From Macrolepiota albuminosa (taxonomy: Eukaryota > Basidiomycota > Agaricomycetes > Agaricales > Agaricaceae), in the NCBI GenBank assembly GCA_027475525.1, contig JAMWFC010000055.1, positions 2,195,042 to 2,259,041 on the forward strand: a stretch of DNA of 64,000 nucleotides, given 5' to 3'. Positions 12,667-23,079 of the stretch are shown here, piece after piece. The translations under genes and the position numbers were made by a program. How positions within the stretch are numbered: position 1 is the first letter of the stretch; each line of letters starts with the position of its first letter. The notes beneath the pieces are model-generated. The model worked only from the letters and a program-made list of their open reading frames with translations. It was not told where the DNA came from and made no database searches.

Positions 12667-15466
12667 CTAGAGCTGGGGCCCCGAACCGCCCTCACCCTCC
12701 CCTCCCCTCGGCCAGCCCCAGAAATCCTCCCCCACTCCTCCCGGACCATGCTCCTGCCACACCTCCTCGGCCAACTGGTCCCAAGACAGGAGCTGTTTGC
12801 CCTCGTCCAAGACCTGCTTGAACCACGACCCCGGGGCCAGGACGTTCCTCCGGCAGTGTGCGGTCACCAGCCTCTCCAACAGGTCCAGACCCCGCTCCAC
12901 CCTGGTGTTCCCTGCCTCAGACTGCAACCCCTCTTGCAGGGAAGCGAATGCCGTGGCCAACCCGTTCAGGAGCTGACGATGCTCCCAAGCCCAGCCTGGA
13001 GATATCAGTGCCGACCCAGCCACGAGAAGGGGAGTACTCACTTAGGGAGGCCATGCGCCCGATCACTACGTCTCGGCGCAGAGTCTCGACCAACTCCGGA
13101 GGGCCCTGTCCGGGGAGCCCTACCCTCTGCTCCAGCCGGGCCTCAGCCTCCTCCTGTGCCACCCTCGCCTCCCCCAACTCCCGGAGGGCCGCCTCACGAT
13201 CCTCCTCCAGCCCCCACCGGAGCGCCGCCTCCTTCCTTGCCCCCTCCTTGTGCTCCTCCCTCTCCCAATCAGCCTGCTCCAGATGCGCCTGCAGGTCCCT
13301 CACCTCGACGCTCAGCAGTCGTCCGGACAATGGAGAGAATGCCGCCAGGGAAAGGCGCGCTGGGGAGGCCGGGGATGGGGTCTCCATGGGCAGACGCACC
13401 CTCTTGGAAGGCCCCGGGGAGGGACTGGGCAATGCCCGCCGCTTCCCCTTGTCTAGGCACCTCCCCTGCCCCCAGGTGTTGGACCAAGTGGCCCAGTGAT
13501 AGGCTTCTACTTGGACTGAGCGCATCAAGGGACATTATAGGCCAACCAACACTTGACGTACTGAGGGCTCTAGCGACCAGTTGGGAATATAGAGCAGCTC
13601 TAGCTCTGGCAACCGACTACAGGATTTAGATATTTATCCTAACCACTAGCTACCCAGCTTTCAGCACACTCCATTCACCTATCCCAAGGACGAAGGAGGC
13701 CCATAACGTATAGCGCTAACACGATGGCGGAAGAGGACTCTAACTAAACCCCGATCACTTCCAGAAAGAGCCAGCAGCAGCAGGCGCTGCCATTTGACGA
13801 GGCACTTCAATCAGAAGTCTAAAAGAATCAATGATGGCGGCACTGGATATACTTAAATCCGACATCTGGACCTGTCAGGAACTAATACAATGTGTAGCAC
13901 TGACACTAGCGCTCACGGCGTCTGTCGAGGATTTTCTGACCATACCCCAAAACAGCCTGGCCAATTGGAGTTAGAATAAAAGTGAGCAGACTCATGCAAT
14001 TCTAAGCCAATATAGAGTCGCCGCTGGTCGCCGTGGGTCAGAACGCCGTTGGTTGCCGTCATCCATGTGCAAAAGGTTGCTGTTGGCAGGTCGCCGTTAG
14101 AGGAAACCACAAGGAGAGGCACTAGGAGGTAGCGCCGCAGGTGGACTTGTATCTGGACAAACACGGTAGCGCATAGTATATAAAATAGCTACTTTACATG
14201 TATATAACAACGAATCGTAACCCCTCAAACACACAGTTACACTTAGTGTTCAACTTGCGCTAGCTTCCTTTGACTTCGTCACTAAGTCGGGCGCTAGCCT
14301 CATCTATCTCGTCTTCATCGTTTACGGTGCCACCTACGGGCACAATACGCTGCGCCATCCGTCTTTTCTTCAATATCTTTGCCTAAACTACGACGCTTAC
14401 CGTCTGCCAGGTAGCCCCCGAAGCGCTATAATCTAGCGCATTGTTTTACTACCTCCACTCAGGCACACCAGGACCCTGTCAGGACTCCTCACAACTACGC
14501 ACGCCAAGTGCTGGAGATGGCGTTGTACTGCGTATACGTCCAGCGCACCTAACTACAGTTGGCGTCATCACCGGTGCGTGATCAGCACCATGGGCCAGCC
14601 CCGGCCCCCTGACCCCCCACTGGGCGCCTCCACGGGCGCTGCAGGCACCTCCCCCATTGGCTCCACCACCTCCCCCACCGGCTCTGCCACCCAATCCCAC
14701 TCCTCGACCCCCATCCTCCAGGTAACTCCCCCCAGCAGCCATCCCTGCTCCCGGGCGACACAATGTGCCCTTTACAGCACTGACACGGAACAACGCTTGT
14801 GGTTAAGGCAGCAGGCCTCACACATGGCCGTGTCCTGGTGGGACGAGAGGCCCAGAACCTCGAACAGGCAAAGCACCCCTCGACGAGCACAGTGCAAGCA
14901 CTGCACTGAAGTCAGCAAGGGCAATCAGAGGTAGGAAATGACTCGCCGGTCCGTTGCTCACGCACCAGGTGTGGGCAGGGAGACCCCGGGGCCTCTCCAG
15001 GGCCTCCGCAAACAGCTCCTGTGTTGCGTCCGCTCACGCAACATGTTGACTCTCCGGGACCTCTGACACGGTCCCTATCGCCATCCCGGAACGACAAAAA
15101 TGGGGGGCAGGCAATCTAGGGCGGGGAGGGGGCTGCGGGTGGGGAGGACGGACAGTTATCATGCAAAATTGGGCGCGGGACGACTGAGACCTGGCCCCGA
15201 AGAGCCGCCAGGGGCTGCATCGGGGGCAGGTGCCGGGAGCCGACTAGGACCCGCCTCCGGAGCAGAAATGTTGGGTTGTTCTGAAAGAGGAAGGTCAGTT
15301 GCCATAAGCAACCAGCACGGCGACACTTACACTGTTGGGCAAGCGCTGCTATGTGCTCTCGATCTAGGCGGTGCCGGTACCGGGCATCCTGGGACTCCCA
15401 CGCGATCAAAGGTGCGACTTCATTAGTGGGCGGGGGCGTTGGGAAATGCGTTGGCGTACGTGACAT
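12667..15466 (-). pseudogene. Antisense gene in the 3' part of gypsy element 1
   Basis: A coding region on the strand opposite to gag-pol. It opens at 15466 with MSRTPTHFPTPPPTNEV and a helical segment, with a likely GT donor after ALAQQ. A Cys-rich exon follows at 14900-14790 with two C-X2-C-X6-C units (CLHCARRGVLC and CEACCLNHKRC). Beyond the nested LTR, 13490-12917 encodes an E/R/A-rich coiled coil, and 13041-12667 a further helical part. The paired Cys units resemble a zinc-binding motif; that is inference. The gene is split by the solo LTR and probably dead. Antisense ORFs in this position are known from plant and fungal gypsy elements. Confidence 0.6.
13497..14570 (+). repeat. Solo LTR, family B (TGATAGG...GTCATCA), nested in gypsy element 1
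   Basis: This 1074-bp block starts TGATAGGCTTCTACT and ends GTTGGCGTCATCA, closely matching 32081-33149 and more distantly 25097-25987. It has no internal coding region of its own, so it is a solo LTR. The 4-bp flanks are CCAG and CCGG, a possible target duplication with one transition. It splits the host element's antisense gene. Confidence 0.85.
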
Positions 15467-15579
15467 GGTTGAGTTTGATGGTAAAATTTTTTTTGATACG
15501 TGGCAAGTCAGGTGCTGGATCCCACAATTGGACCCCGGTCTGGACCACTGGCTACGCGCGTCTTGGAGGGTCTCGGCGC

Positions 15580-15593
15580 TGAGGGGGGGGTGA
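15580..15593 (+). promoter_or_regulatory. Polypurine tract of gypsy element 1
   Basis: A G-rich purine run (GAGGGGGGGGTGA) lies immediately 5' of the TG of the 3' LTR, the normal position of the plus-strand primer. Confidence 0.8.
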
Positions 15594-16393
15594 TGTCACG
15601 ACTCCTCCCCTCCGGACCCACCCCGGAACACTCCCGGAACACCATCTGGGACTCTCCCTCCGACCTCACAGGACACGCCCCGCCATCACGACTACCGACA
15701 CTGCCATCACGTGCATCAAGGACCGCCATCAGCTGCCACCGGCCCCAATCAATGATCGGATCACGCGCATCACGCATCACAGCTCCCTCCACGCCAATTG
15801 ATCGCGCGCCCCACACGTGCGATCCAGGTATACAGTCCCTGCCCGCTACTCAATGACCCCTGGAACCCATCCCAGACACCCCGGAACCCTGAGACCCGGT
15901 CCCGGTATACAGTCCCTGCCCGCTACTCAATGACCCCTGGAACCCATCCCAGACACCCCGGAACCCTGAGACCCGGTCCCGTAGTACTTATAGCATAGTT
16001 CCCTGTTGTATTCGTTAGTCTTGATATTACATTGCATTACTTGGATTGTTGCGTGCCCTCTGCTTGACTGGTATGCATTGACTGGCACACTTTGACTGGC
16101 ACGCTTGAATACTCGCATGCTCTAAGATTGGTACGCACTTCACGACTTTAACTTGCTAACTTGGTCTCGTCTTAGAACCTCCAGTTCACGACTCGACCCC
16201 CACCCGAATCCCCCAGCTACTCACAACCCAAAACCTCCGGACCGAGTCCCCTCTCCCAGGATTGCCCCTGTCTGCGTCTTGAACCCCGGAGTTCTAGCCC
16301 CGGAGTTTCAGACACCCGAGTATCTGTAGGTCAAGTCCGCATTGTAAGGGCGATTGCTTTCCGGGAAAGCCCCTGACTCAGCGGAACCTGACA
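15594..16393 (+). repeat. 3' LTR of gypsy element 1
   Basis: TGTCACG to CCTGACA, followed by the target duplication GATTA. It is aligned end to end with 4174-4973 but differs at many positions, so the insertion is not recent. It contains a perfect 77-bp tandem duplication at 15827-15980. Confidence 0.95.
15827..15980. repeat. Perfect 77-bp tandem duplication 5
   Basis: Copies 15827-15903 and 15904-15980, in the 3' LTR of gypsy element 1, in a different register from duplication 1. Confidence 0.95.
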
Positions 16394-16572
16394 GATTATA
16401 GATCAAAGTTATTCCTTGCATGTCAGAAAATGTCTTTGATTTTTGAAGCCACAGGTTTCAATGTTTAAGCTTAAGCTTTTTAAGCTTTACCTAAAGTATG
16501 TGCTACACGTTATTGCTTATTAGGAATAGGAATATATCAATTAACTTATCTTTTAGTAAGTATATTCATCAT

Positions 16573-17434
16573 TGTAGTACTTGGTTGCAAGTAGTACTAA
16601 TATTTCTGGGGCTTTCTTGAAGTCTTAGAAAATGACCTCTAATCCACACTGGTGCTTGATGATAAGGTTGATGTATTGGGTGCTTCACAGAATATCAAAT
16701 ATCCTGATGGGCAGAAGAATGTTCTCAATACACTCCAGCCTAAGTAGTTCACTTCCTGGGAACCACTGAGCCTTTGTCTATCAATTGCCTGTCTATTCTC
16801 TACTAAACTTGGGCTATTTATACTGTTTTTCTGGTGCACAGACCACTATCTACACCTGACTCTTTGTTGTCAACTCCCCAGCCTCCAGAACATATTTGAT
16901 AGTCCAATTTCCCTTTTGGGAGGCATGTTTCGGTGCCACCAGTTCCACCATTCAACTTCTTGTTCCACCATTCCTCCGGATGTCTCTGATTGCCACTTCC
17001 CCATTTGCTTCAGCTCCATTTAGCACGATCCCATTCATAGATCCTTCTTTCCTCTTTTAGCACTTCCCTGCATTCCATGCTTCTTTTGACATCCCTCCAT
17101 GCTTCTTTTCCTTTTCCCTTTCAGTTATGTCAAATCGGGCATTGTCAGATCTGATTTTGATCTAAATCATCACAAATTGATCCCATTTTGTCACTTCTGC
17201 CAGCTCCCATGCTTCCCCTTCCCATTACAGTAGTTGGACTATTGTTGAGTGGATAGCTTGAGCTGGTCCCTGCCCTTTGTTCTGTACTGTCTGTGTATTT
17301 ATTGGGGTGTTTTTGGAGATATAATTTGTTGAGACTGCTACCAGGAGGCTTACAGTTTTCAGCCTTATGATTAAATGTTTATTTTGACTTCTGGTGCATG
17401 TTGTGTCCTTGACTGCTGGTACAGCGTTGTATCA
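16573..17434. repeat. Solo LTR, family C (TGTAGTACTTGG...TATCA), copy a
   Basis: An 862-bp block starting TGTAGTACTTGGTTGCAAG and ending GTTGTATCA, flanked by a 4-bp duplication TCAT (16569-16572 and 17435-17438). It matches 40210-41141 over its length. No coding domain is present, so I call it a solo LTR, with LTR identity inferred from the TG...CA ends, target duplications and recurrence. The 178 bp between this and the next element, and the 179 bp before it, hold nothing recognisable. Confidence 0.75.
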
Positions 17435-17612
17435 TCATTCAATGAGAAGGACTAGTAAAATGTACTAAGATCTGACAAGGATCATGACATTTTGCAGTCC
17501 TTATCAGAGCTGCCAATTATGTCTACTTTGTCATAAATTTAGAATAAAACATAAATTCACAACCACTGCATTGCTATATGCACACTGTACATGCATTCTT
17601 TAATAAATTACC

Positions 17613-17840
17613 TGTAAGCAGAGAGACTCTGTCTTCACTGGAAAAACCGTCGATAAATGGAACAAGATATGATTCGAAAAGGAAAACTGAAACTACTTCT
17701 GTCTACCATCACCCTATTTATACCTCTCTCTCAATCTAATTAGAGTTCATTGGAGTTCATTGTCTCCGATCGATCTCTTGCACCCCTCTCCGATCTCGCC
17801 CCTATCCTTCCCCAGACAACTTGTAAGCGGTACGCTTACA
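17613..17840 (-). repeat. 3' LTR of gypsy element 2
   Basis: 228 bp, TGTAAGC...GCTTACA. One end contains the palindrome TGTAAGCGGTACGCTTACA. It is identical by eye to 23080-23307. Confidence 0.97.
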
Positions 17841-17861
17841 CTCACCCTCCATCTGAAAAAT
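17841..17861 (-). promoter_or_regulatory. Polypurine tract of gypsy element 2
   Basis: On the minus strand the 13 bases before the 3' LTR read GATGGAGGGTGAG, directly after the chromodomain stop codon (17862-17864). This is the expected position for the plus-strand primer. Confidence 0.75.
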
Positions 17862-18002
17862 TTACCCATTCCCCAATGATTTTCTCAACTCCCATTCATC
17901 CAAGGCTATCGTGTCCTCCATCTCTCTTCCGCTCTTCCATTCATCGTGATCCGGCCCATACCCACGCCATCTCACCAAATATTGCATACCCCTTCCGCGT
18001 CT
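17862..18002 (-). pseudogene. Chromodomain cut off by a TGA from the gypsy 2 polyprotein
   Basis: Directly after the TGA at 18003-18005 the same frame stays open for 46 codons to TAA at 17862-17864. It encodes a chromodomain core: QYLVRWRGYGPDHDEWK, then MEDTIALDEWE. In chromoviruses this domain ends the integrase and directs insertion to particular chromatin. One base change separates it from the polyprotein, so this copy would make an integrase without the domain unless the TGA is read through. Confidence 0.85.
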
Positions 18003-21000
18003 TCACTCGTCAATGATACAATCGATAAAATGTTCTGATTGCCCATCCTCTGTGAGAACAGGTCCGGGCATCTCGAGAGTCCGGGACGGGAAGAGGTCAT
18101 CATCATTCGTGATGAACGGGGATAGTAAGCTGGAATGAAAACGATTGAGAATACCCATGCCTTTTGGTAAGTCCAAAATGTATTCCGACGACTCTGGGAA
18201 GGCTTCCAAAACCACGTAAGGACCGTCTTGTCGAGGCATGAACTTTGCTACTCGGCCATCGCGTTTCTGCATGTATTCACGGCACCTATTAGTTGTAGAT
18301 AGCATTACCTTATCCCCAACTGCGTAAGGGATCTCGGGGCCACAAAACTTATTCGCATGATGTGCTTGAGAGATTTTCGATGTCATCAAGTTATCCATTG
18401 CTTCCAAAAAGTTAGATTCAATGTCTTTCAAGACACGTAAGGCCAGGTCTTCCGTAGGGGTATCCACAGGCGGTGGAGGGAATAAGGGCAAAATAACACG
18501 AGGCGAAAATCCTGATTTCAATTGAAAAGGGGAGAATCCGGTCGATGCGTTCACTGTATTCATAATCCCGAATCTGATGCGCGGTAATGCCTTCACCCAA
18601 CCTGATTGCAACCGGTCGACGTGAAATCGAATACATTGTACGATCGTTTTATTCGAGCGTTCCGATGCCCCATCTGTCTGGGGGTGAAAGGCTGTAGACA
18701 TCTTGTGCTTGATCCCCGTCAACCTCATTAAAGCCTGCCAAAATGCAGAAGTAAACAATGTATCACGGTCCGTAATGATCTCATATGGAAGCCCGTTCTC
18801 GCAATACCAGTCCCGGAAAAAAATATGAGCGAATTCTTCCCCAGTTTGTGAGGAACAACAGGGCAAAATCTGGATATCTGCTCCAGCACGACAGGTCATT
18901 GAGCAAAATTGATCAAAACCCTCGTCCGGTGGTAGAGGGCCGACGAAATCCAATGTGACTGAACCAAACCTACTCTCAGGAATCGGCAGTGGATGAAGGG
19001 GTCCTGCAGGGTGCTTGGTCGAACTTTTATTCCGCTGGCACTCCACGCACGACGGAATGTACCCCTTGACAAGGTCACGCCTCATATTCAGCCAATAATA
19101 GGAGAACCGTAAGGCAGCGTATGTCTTATCCGCACCAAAATGCCCCAGCTTGTCATGGGCCAGTCGAAATAAATTTTCACGCAAGTCCCGAAATTTAGGA
19201 ATAATTAGTCGATCCCCGACATACAACAATCCGTTCTTCCGTTCGATTCCCGGGGGTGCCAATCCTGCCTCTATGTCCTCGAGTATTTGTCTCGTGTAAC
19301 CATCGGACGCATACCCCTCACAGATAGAGTTCACCATTTCAACATCATTTTCAATCAACATCACCGGTGCTACACAGCAGTCCACGTCCGATCCTGGGTA
19401 TCGAGAGAGAGCGTCCGCTACAGAGTTATCCTCGCCAGGAATGTAATTGATAGTGTAATCGTACTGAGACAAAAATTCCATCCATCTTGCCTGTCGTTTG
19501 GACAAATCCCGTTGCGAATCGAAGTTCTTAAGAGTCTTATGATCCGTAAAACTCTTGAAATGGGTACCGAGCAAGTCAGTTCTCCATTTCCGTAATGCCC
19601 GGACAATCGCGAGCATCTCGTGTTCGTGCGTTGGGTAATTCTTTTCTGCCAGAGTCAACTGCTGAGAATCGAAGGCGACAGGCCTTGCCGTTGCCCAAGT
19701 CTCGCCAAAGGACAACACCGCTCCAGTCCTGCGGTTGCTCACATCGCACGTAACGAATATTTTGTTGTTGCCCGGATTCTCGTGTTCAATCGTAGTCAAA
19801 CAATCTCTCCCAACCACAAGATCCTTAATATCTTGAAAAGCCCGCTGGTGACTCTCCGACCACCTTGTTATACCCATGTTAAACTCCTTCTTCGTAAGAG
19901 GTGTCAAAACAGAAGTATGTTCGGCCAATGCTGGGAGAAAGACCGCTATGTAACAAACCAGCCCTAAGAATTGCCGCACATGTTTAGCCTTACGTGGGAC
20001 AGGCCATGCCAAGATCTTCTCAACCTTCGACACGTCGGCTTCGATCCCCCGCTCCGAAATGTGATGTCCAAGGAAATCGATTTCCGTGCAGAAAAGCTCA
20101 CTCTTCTTCAAGGAGCAATATAACGATGCTTTCTTGAGGGCTTCAAGAACTTTGCAAACATTCTCCTGGTGTTCTTCGATTGTTTTGGACCAAATAATTA
20201 TGTCGTCCAAATATACGTGACAGATCTTCCCGATCAATTCTCGCAAGGCCATAGTTACTCGGTGTTGTTGTGTTGCGGGAGCATTCCGTAACCCCATCGG
20301 CATGATGACCCACTCCCACAGTCCAAATGGCGTAACCGTGGCAGTATATTTGACATCGTCAGGATGAACCCGGGTCTGAAAGAACGTGTTCGTGAGATCA
20401 ATTTTACCCCAGAACCGTGTCCCTGGACGTGAGCAATCGGCCAATATGTCATCGATTTGTGGGAGAGGATAATTATCCGGGATAGTGTGTGCGTTCAGCG
20501 TCCGATAATCGTTAACCCAGCGGGGCAGTGCCGCAGGATCTGACTTGGGTATGATAAAAGATGGACTTGCATATTGAGATGACGAAGGGCGAATTCGTCC
20601 TGCCGCAATGTGCTGGTCTATTAACGTCTTCCAACTGTTGCGGTATTTGCGGGGGCAAGAGTAACTCCTGGCAATTGTGATCTTCGCCAACGGCTTGACC
20701 TGAATCCGGTGATACACGCTGGTAGGCAGTTCATCCGCATGTGGAATGTCATTCGGAAACAGAGAAGCGTAACGCCTCTTTGTCCTACTATCCATCTTCT
20801 TCAACCTTTCCTTAAAGGCAAGCTGTTCGATGCGAGATCTCACTAACCCCAACACGAAAGGCTCTCCATCACTGATGTGTTCGGCATCTAACCCTTTCCT
20901 TGCGAATAATTTGCTCAACTCAAGATGGACCTTCTTCCGATCCTCCCTTGCCCGTTCCTCTCCCATTCGAATATTCTCCTTCTCCTCCCTAGCTGCCACT

Positions 21001-22265
21001 CTAACTTGTTTACGCTTTATGTGAGGATTGAGATGCTTAGGCTTCTTCATTGGCGGATGCAAAAGATCAAAATTTGCGTCGACATCGATTGCCAAACGTA
21101 GCAGTGGATCAACCACAATATGGTTCTTCCCCAAGAAATCGAGGCCCAGGATCAGGTCGGAACGTAAATTGGGACAAACGATGAACATTTGAGCACGGGA
21201 ATGCCATTGTGCGCATGGTGATACAACTACAAGCTTTACATATTTTGACAATACTGCTGACTCTTGACTCTTCTTTGCAAATGCAGCCGAAACCTTGAGC
21301 GGACGTCGTAACTTGTGTGTGGGCAAATTGAGCTTATCCACGAGCGTCGAAGAAATCAGTGCTGGTGGAGCGCCCGTGTCAATTAGTGTGTCTTCGACCA
21401 GGGTGGGAACGATAGAAGGAGCCGAAACAAAACAGGGGTATTTCAGGTGTGAAGGAAGCACGTACTCGGAGCCCGCATCACTGCTATCTTCCTCGTCCGA
21501 GGAGTTCTCAAACACCGCCGCTACCGTAATACCCGCCGCTCCCTTACTACTCGCGTCAGTCCCCTTCCCATTACCCTTCAGGAACTTGGCCTGAGCGTCC
21601 GCCGCAAAAGCTGGGGTGAGTTTACGTGGTTCGTACTCTGCGAGCGTCAATGGCTTCTCACTGTCCGGGCAATCTCTAGCATGATGACCAACATATAACT
21701 TCCTGCACCGATAACACCCATTGTGCGCATCCAAGAGCGAACGTTCCTCCGCTGTAAGTGTATACACGTACATGCGTGAAGCTGACGTGGTTGGAACTGG
21801 CAAGCTCCCCTTTACCCCTCCCTCCAAACGACCTGCTGTCGGAGCTCCCATGCCCGCCGTTTGTTTCTCCACATTGGTGACGTTCTTCAAATGTGCCTTG
21901 GTCGATTGAGCAATTGAATGAGCCAAGTGTTTACTTAATTGATCCTTACGACCCTTCAATACTATGTCGAGATTGGAGACAGCTCGCAACCAGGCGTGAA
22001 AATCCGTGATATCATCCAAGCAGTCATCCTTGTTGGAGAGGGTGTACTCTCGCCGTAAGTCATCCTGGCAATGCAGTAAGAGGTGGTCGCGCATCTTGTT
22101 GGCCGCAATATGAAAACGTGGGTACATGCATAGCGTGTCATTTGTCTCCCTCACATTATTTGCCCACTCCCTGAAGTCCTCATCCTCTCGCTGTTTAGCT
22201 GTCAGCCCCTGAGCAACCTCCCACGCCCAGTCCGTCGCCAAGACCAAACTCCTCAAACGTGCCAT
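18003..22265 (-). CDS. gag-pol polyprotein of gypsy element 2
   Basis: A 1420-codon uninterrupted frame. Rough residue positions: gag 1-170, zinc knuckle 184-199 (CYRCRKLYVGHHARDC, spacing CX2CX6HX4C), protease DTGAP 296-300, RT with VYLDDIIIWS at about 684-693, RNase H (VTCDVSN near 840, FTDHKTLKNF near 907), integrase HHCC about 1037-1076, catalytic D about 1106 (VTLDFVGP), D about 1166 (IITDRDTLF) and E about 1202 (GASERSN), giving the D-35-E spacing. All catalytic residues are present. The true start is further upstream: the gag frame continues into 22266-22440 once the 77-bp duplication at 22236-22389 is collapsed. The product would form cytoplasmic particles, copy the RNA and integrate the cDNA. 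Confidence 0.95.
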   Translation of the reverse strand: MARLRSLVLATDWAWEVAQGLTAKQREDEDFREWANNVRETNDTLCMYPRFHIAANKMRDHLLLHCQDDLRREYTLSNKDDCLDDITDFHAWLRAVSNLDIVLKGRKDQLSKHLAHSIAQSTKAHLKNVTNVEKQTAGMGAPTAGRLEGGVKGSLPVPTTSASRMYVYTLTAEERSLLDAHNGCYRCRKLYVGHHARDCPDSEKPLTLAEYEPRKLTPAFAADAQAKFLKGNGKGTDASSKGAAGITVAAVFENSSDEEDSSDAGSEYVLPSHLKYPCFVSAPSIVPTLVEDTLIDTGAPPALISSTLVDKLNLPTHKLRRPLKVSAAFAKKSQESAVLSKYVKLVVVSPCAQWHSRAQMFIVCPNLRSDLILGLDFLGKNHIVVDPLLRLAIDVDANFDLLHPPMKKPKHLNPHIKRKQVRVAAREEKENIRMGEERAREDRKKVHLELSKLFARKGLDAEHISDGEPFVLGLVRSRIEQLAFKERLKKMDSRTKRRYASLFPNDIPHADELPTSVYHRIQVKPLAKITIARSYSCPRKYRNSWKTLIDQHIAAGRIRPSSSQYASPSFIIPKSDPAALPRWVNDYRTLNAHTIPDNYPLPQIDDILADCSRPGTRFWGKIDLTNTFFQTRVHPDDVKYTATVTPFGLWEWVIMPMGLRNAPATQQHRVTMALRELIGKICHVYLDDIIIWSKTIEEHQENVCKVLEALKKASLYCSLKKSELFCTEIDFLGHHISERGIEADVSKVEKILAWPVPRKAKHVRQFLGLVCYIAVFLPALAEHTSVLTPLTKKEFNMGITRWSESHQRAFQDIKDLVVGRDCLTTIEHENPGNNKIFVTCDVSNRRTGAVLSFGETWATARPVAFDSQQLTLAEKNYPTHEHEMLAIVRALRKWRTDLLGTHFKSFTDHKTLKNFDSQRDLSKRQARWMEFLSQYDYTINYIPGEDNSVADALSRYPGSDVDCCVAPVMLIENDVEMVNSICEGYASDGYTRQILEDIEAGLAPPGIERKNGLLYVGDRLIIPKFRDLRENLFRLAHDKLGHFGADKTYAALRFSYYWLNMRRDLVKGYIPSCVECQRNKSSTKHPAGPLHPLPIPESRFGSVTLDFVGPLPPDEGFDQFCSMTCRAGADIQILPCCSSQTGEEFAHIFFRDWYCENGLPYEIITDRDTLFTSAFWQALMRLTGIKHKMSTAFHPQTDGASERSNKTIVQCIRFHVDRLQSGWVKALPRIRFGIMNTVNASTGFSPFQLKSGFSPRVILPLFPPPPVDTPTEDLALRVLKDIESNFLEAMDNLMTSKISQAHHANKFCGPEIPYAVGDKVMLSTTNRCREYMQKRDGRVAKFMPRQDGPYVVLEAFPESSEYILDLPKGMGILNRFHSSLLSPFITNDDDLFPSRTLEMPGPVLTEDGQSEHFIDCIIDE

Positions 22266-22389
22266 GAATTCCGAGAACGTGAGCGCCGATAACTCCTTCT
22301 CATTTTCCTTGACGCCAAGACCAAACTCCTCAAACGTGCCATGAATTCCGAGAACGTGAGCGCCGATAACTCCTTCTCATTTTCCTTGA
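22236..22389. repeat. Perfect 77-bp tandem duplication 6
   Basis: Copies 22236-22312 and 22313-22389, in gag of gypsy element 2; collapsing it extends the polyprotein frame upstream. Confidence 0.95.
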
Positions 22390-22872
22390 CCCATGCGCGG
22401 ACATCCGACAAATCAATGTTATACATAACCTTCTCTACCCGCTCCTCCTCTTTAATACTCTTATGACTGAAGAATCGTTTTGCGCTATATTCGAAGGCAT
22501 CAAGCTGCCGGGGCCCAATGGATCCTCACCCAATGATAGGTGCGTGGCTCGCCGAGATCTGTCCGCCGTATAACTAGCAAGGCCAGTCTTCGCCATCCTA
22601 AATGTGGTATGTGAATGTACTGTATCGTCCTCGGACTCCGATGAAGACAGGGGTGGCGATTTCGGAACTATCGACCATGGCGGTGCAGGAGTAGAGATGC
22701 GGGGTGTAGGACTGGAACGCGGCTGTGGAGTCGCACAGTCGCGGGAACGAGAGCAGGAGGGTGAACAAGTGCGAGAGCGAGAACGAGAACGAGTACGAGA
22801 GCGAGATTCATGCCGAGCTTGCACACGCATACGAGCCAGAGTGCAATAACCAGTGAGTGCAACCTTTATCAA
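22266..22872 (-). pseudogene. gag N-terminus of gypsy element 2, split over two frames
   Basis: An ATG at 22872 opens an Arg/Ser-rich frame (RSRTRSRSRSRTCSP) that ends in TAG at 22435. The frame that joins the main polyprotein lies one base back. It is open from a TGA near 22522, reading GPRQLDAFEYSAKRFF, then NIDLSDVRAWVKENEKEL, and continues to MARLRSLVLA. The joint therefore needs a -1 shift between about 22522 and 22440. This could be a real indel, a programmed shift or an assembly error. The exact 77-bp duplication then breaks the frame a second time. Confidence 0.6.
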
Positions 22873-23079
22873 GGAGTCTCAATGACTTCCCCCCCCCGAC
22901 GTTACAGCCTTTTATAACCAACGTAGACCTTCTCCCGCGAATGCTGTCACACTTTTCCCCCAACGACTGCACTAAGGAATTTCACGTCACTTCAGCTCCC
23001 CCCAACGATTCTTTCGAAGTCGAGATCCGGTGAATGGTAGACCGTGTAGGCGATATCTTGTTGGAATTTAAAAAAAAAG

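Larger units (their letters stand above)
4174..16393 (+). mobile_element. Ty3/gypsy chromovirus, complete but decayed, with nested LTR
   Basis: The element is bounded by 800-bp LTRs starting TGTCACG and ending CCTGACA, with a 5-bp target duplication GATTA at 4169-4173 and 16394-16398. Internal order is gag, zinc knuckle, protease, RT, RNase H, integrase, chromodomain, which defines a chromovirus. About 3 kb lies between the chromodomain and the 3' LTR and carries an antisense gene. The coding part has many in-frame stops, mostly CGA to TGA or TGG to TGA, and the RT active site is lost, so it is dead. It contains a nested solo LTR (13497-14570) and five of the 77-bp exact duplications; without these it would be roughly 10.8 kb. 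Confidence 0.95.

Noticed and set aside
12748..13629. 293-codon plus frame downstream of the chromodomain
   Set aside because: Pro/Ala-rich shadow of the antisense coiled-coil exon; it also runs into the nested LTR.
13913..14164. 83-codon minus frame in the nested LTR, with a counterpart at 32494-32745
   Set aside because: The frame recurs only because the LTR recurs; no protein features.
22604..22849. Arg/Glu-rich plus-strand frame
   Set aside because: Shadow of the Arg/Ser-rich gag N-terminus on the other strand.
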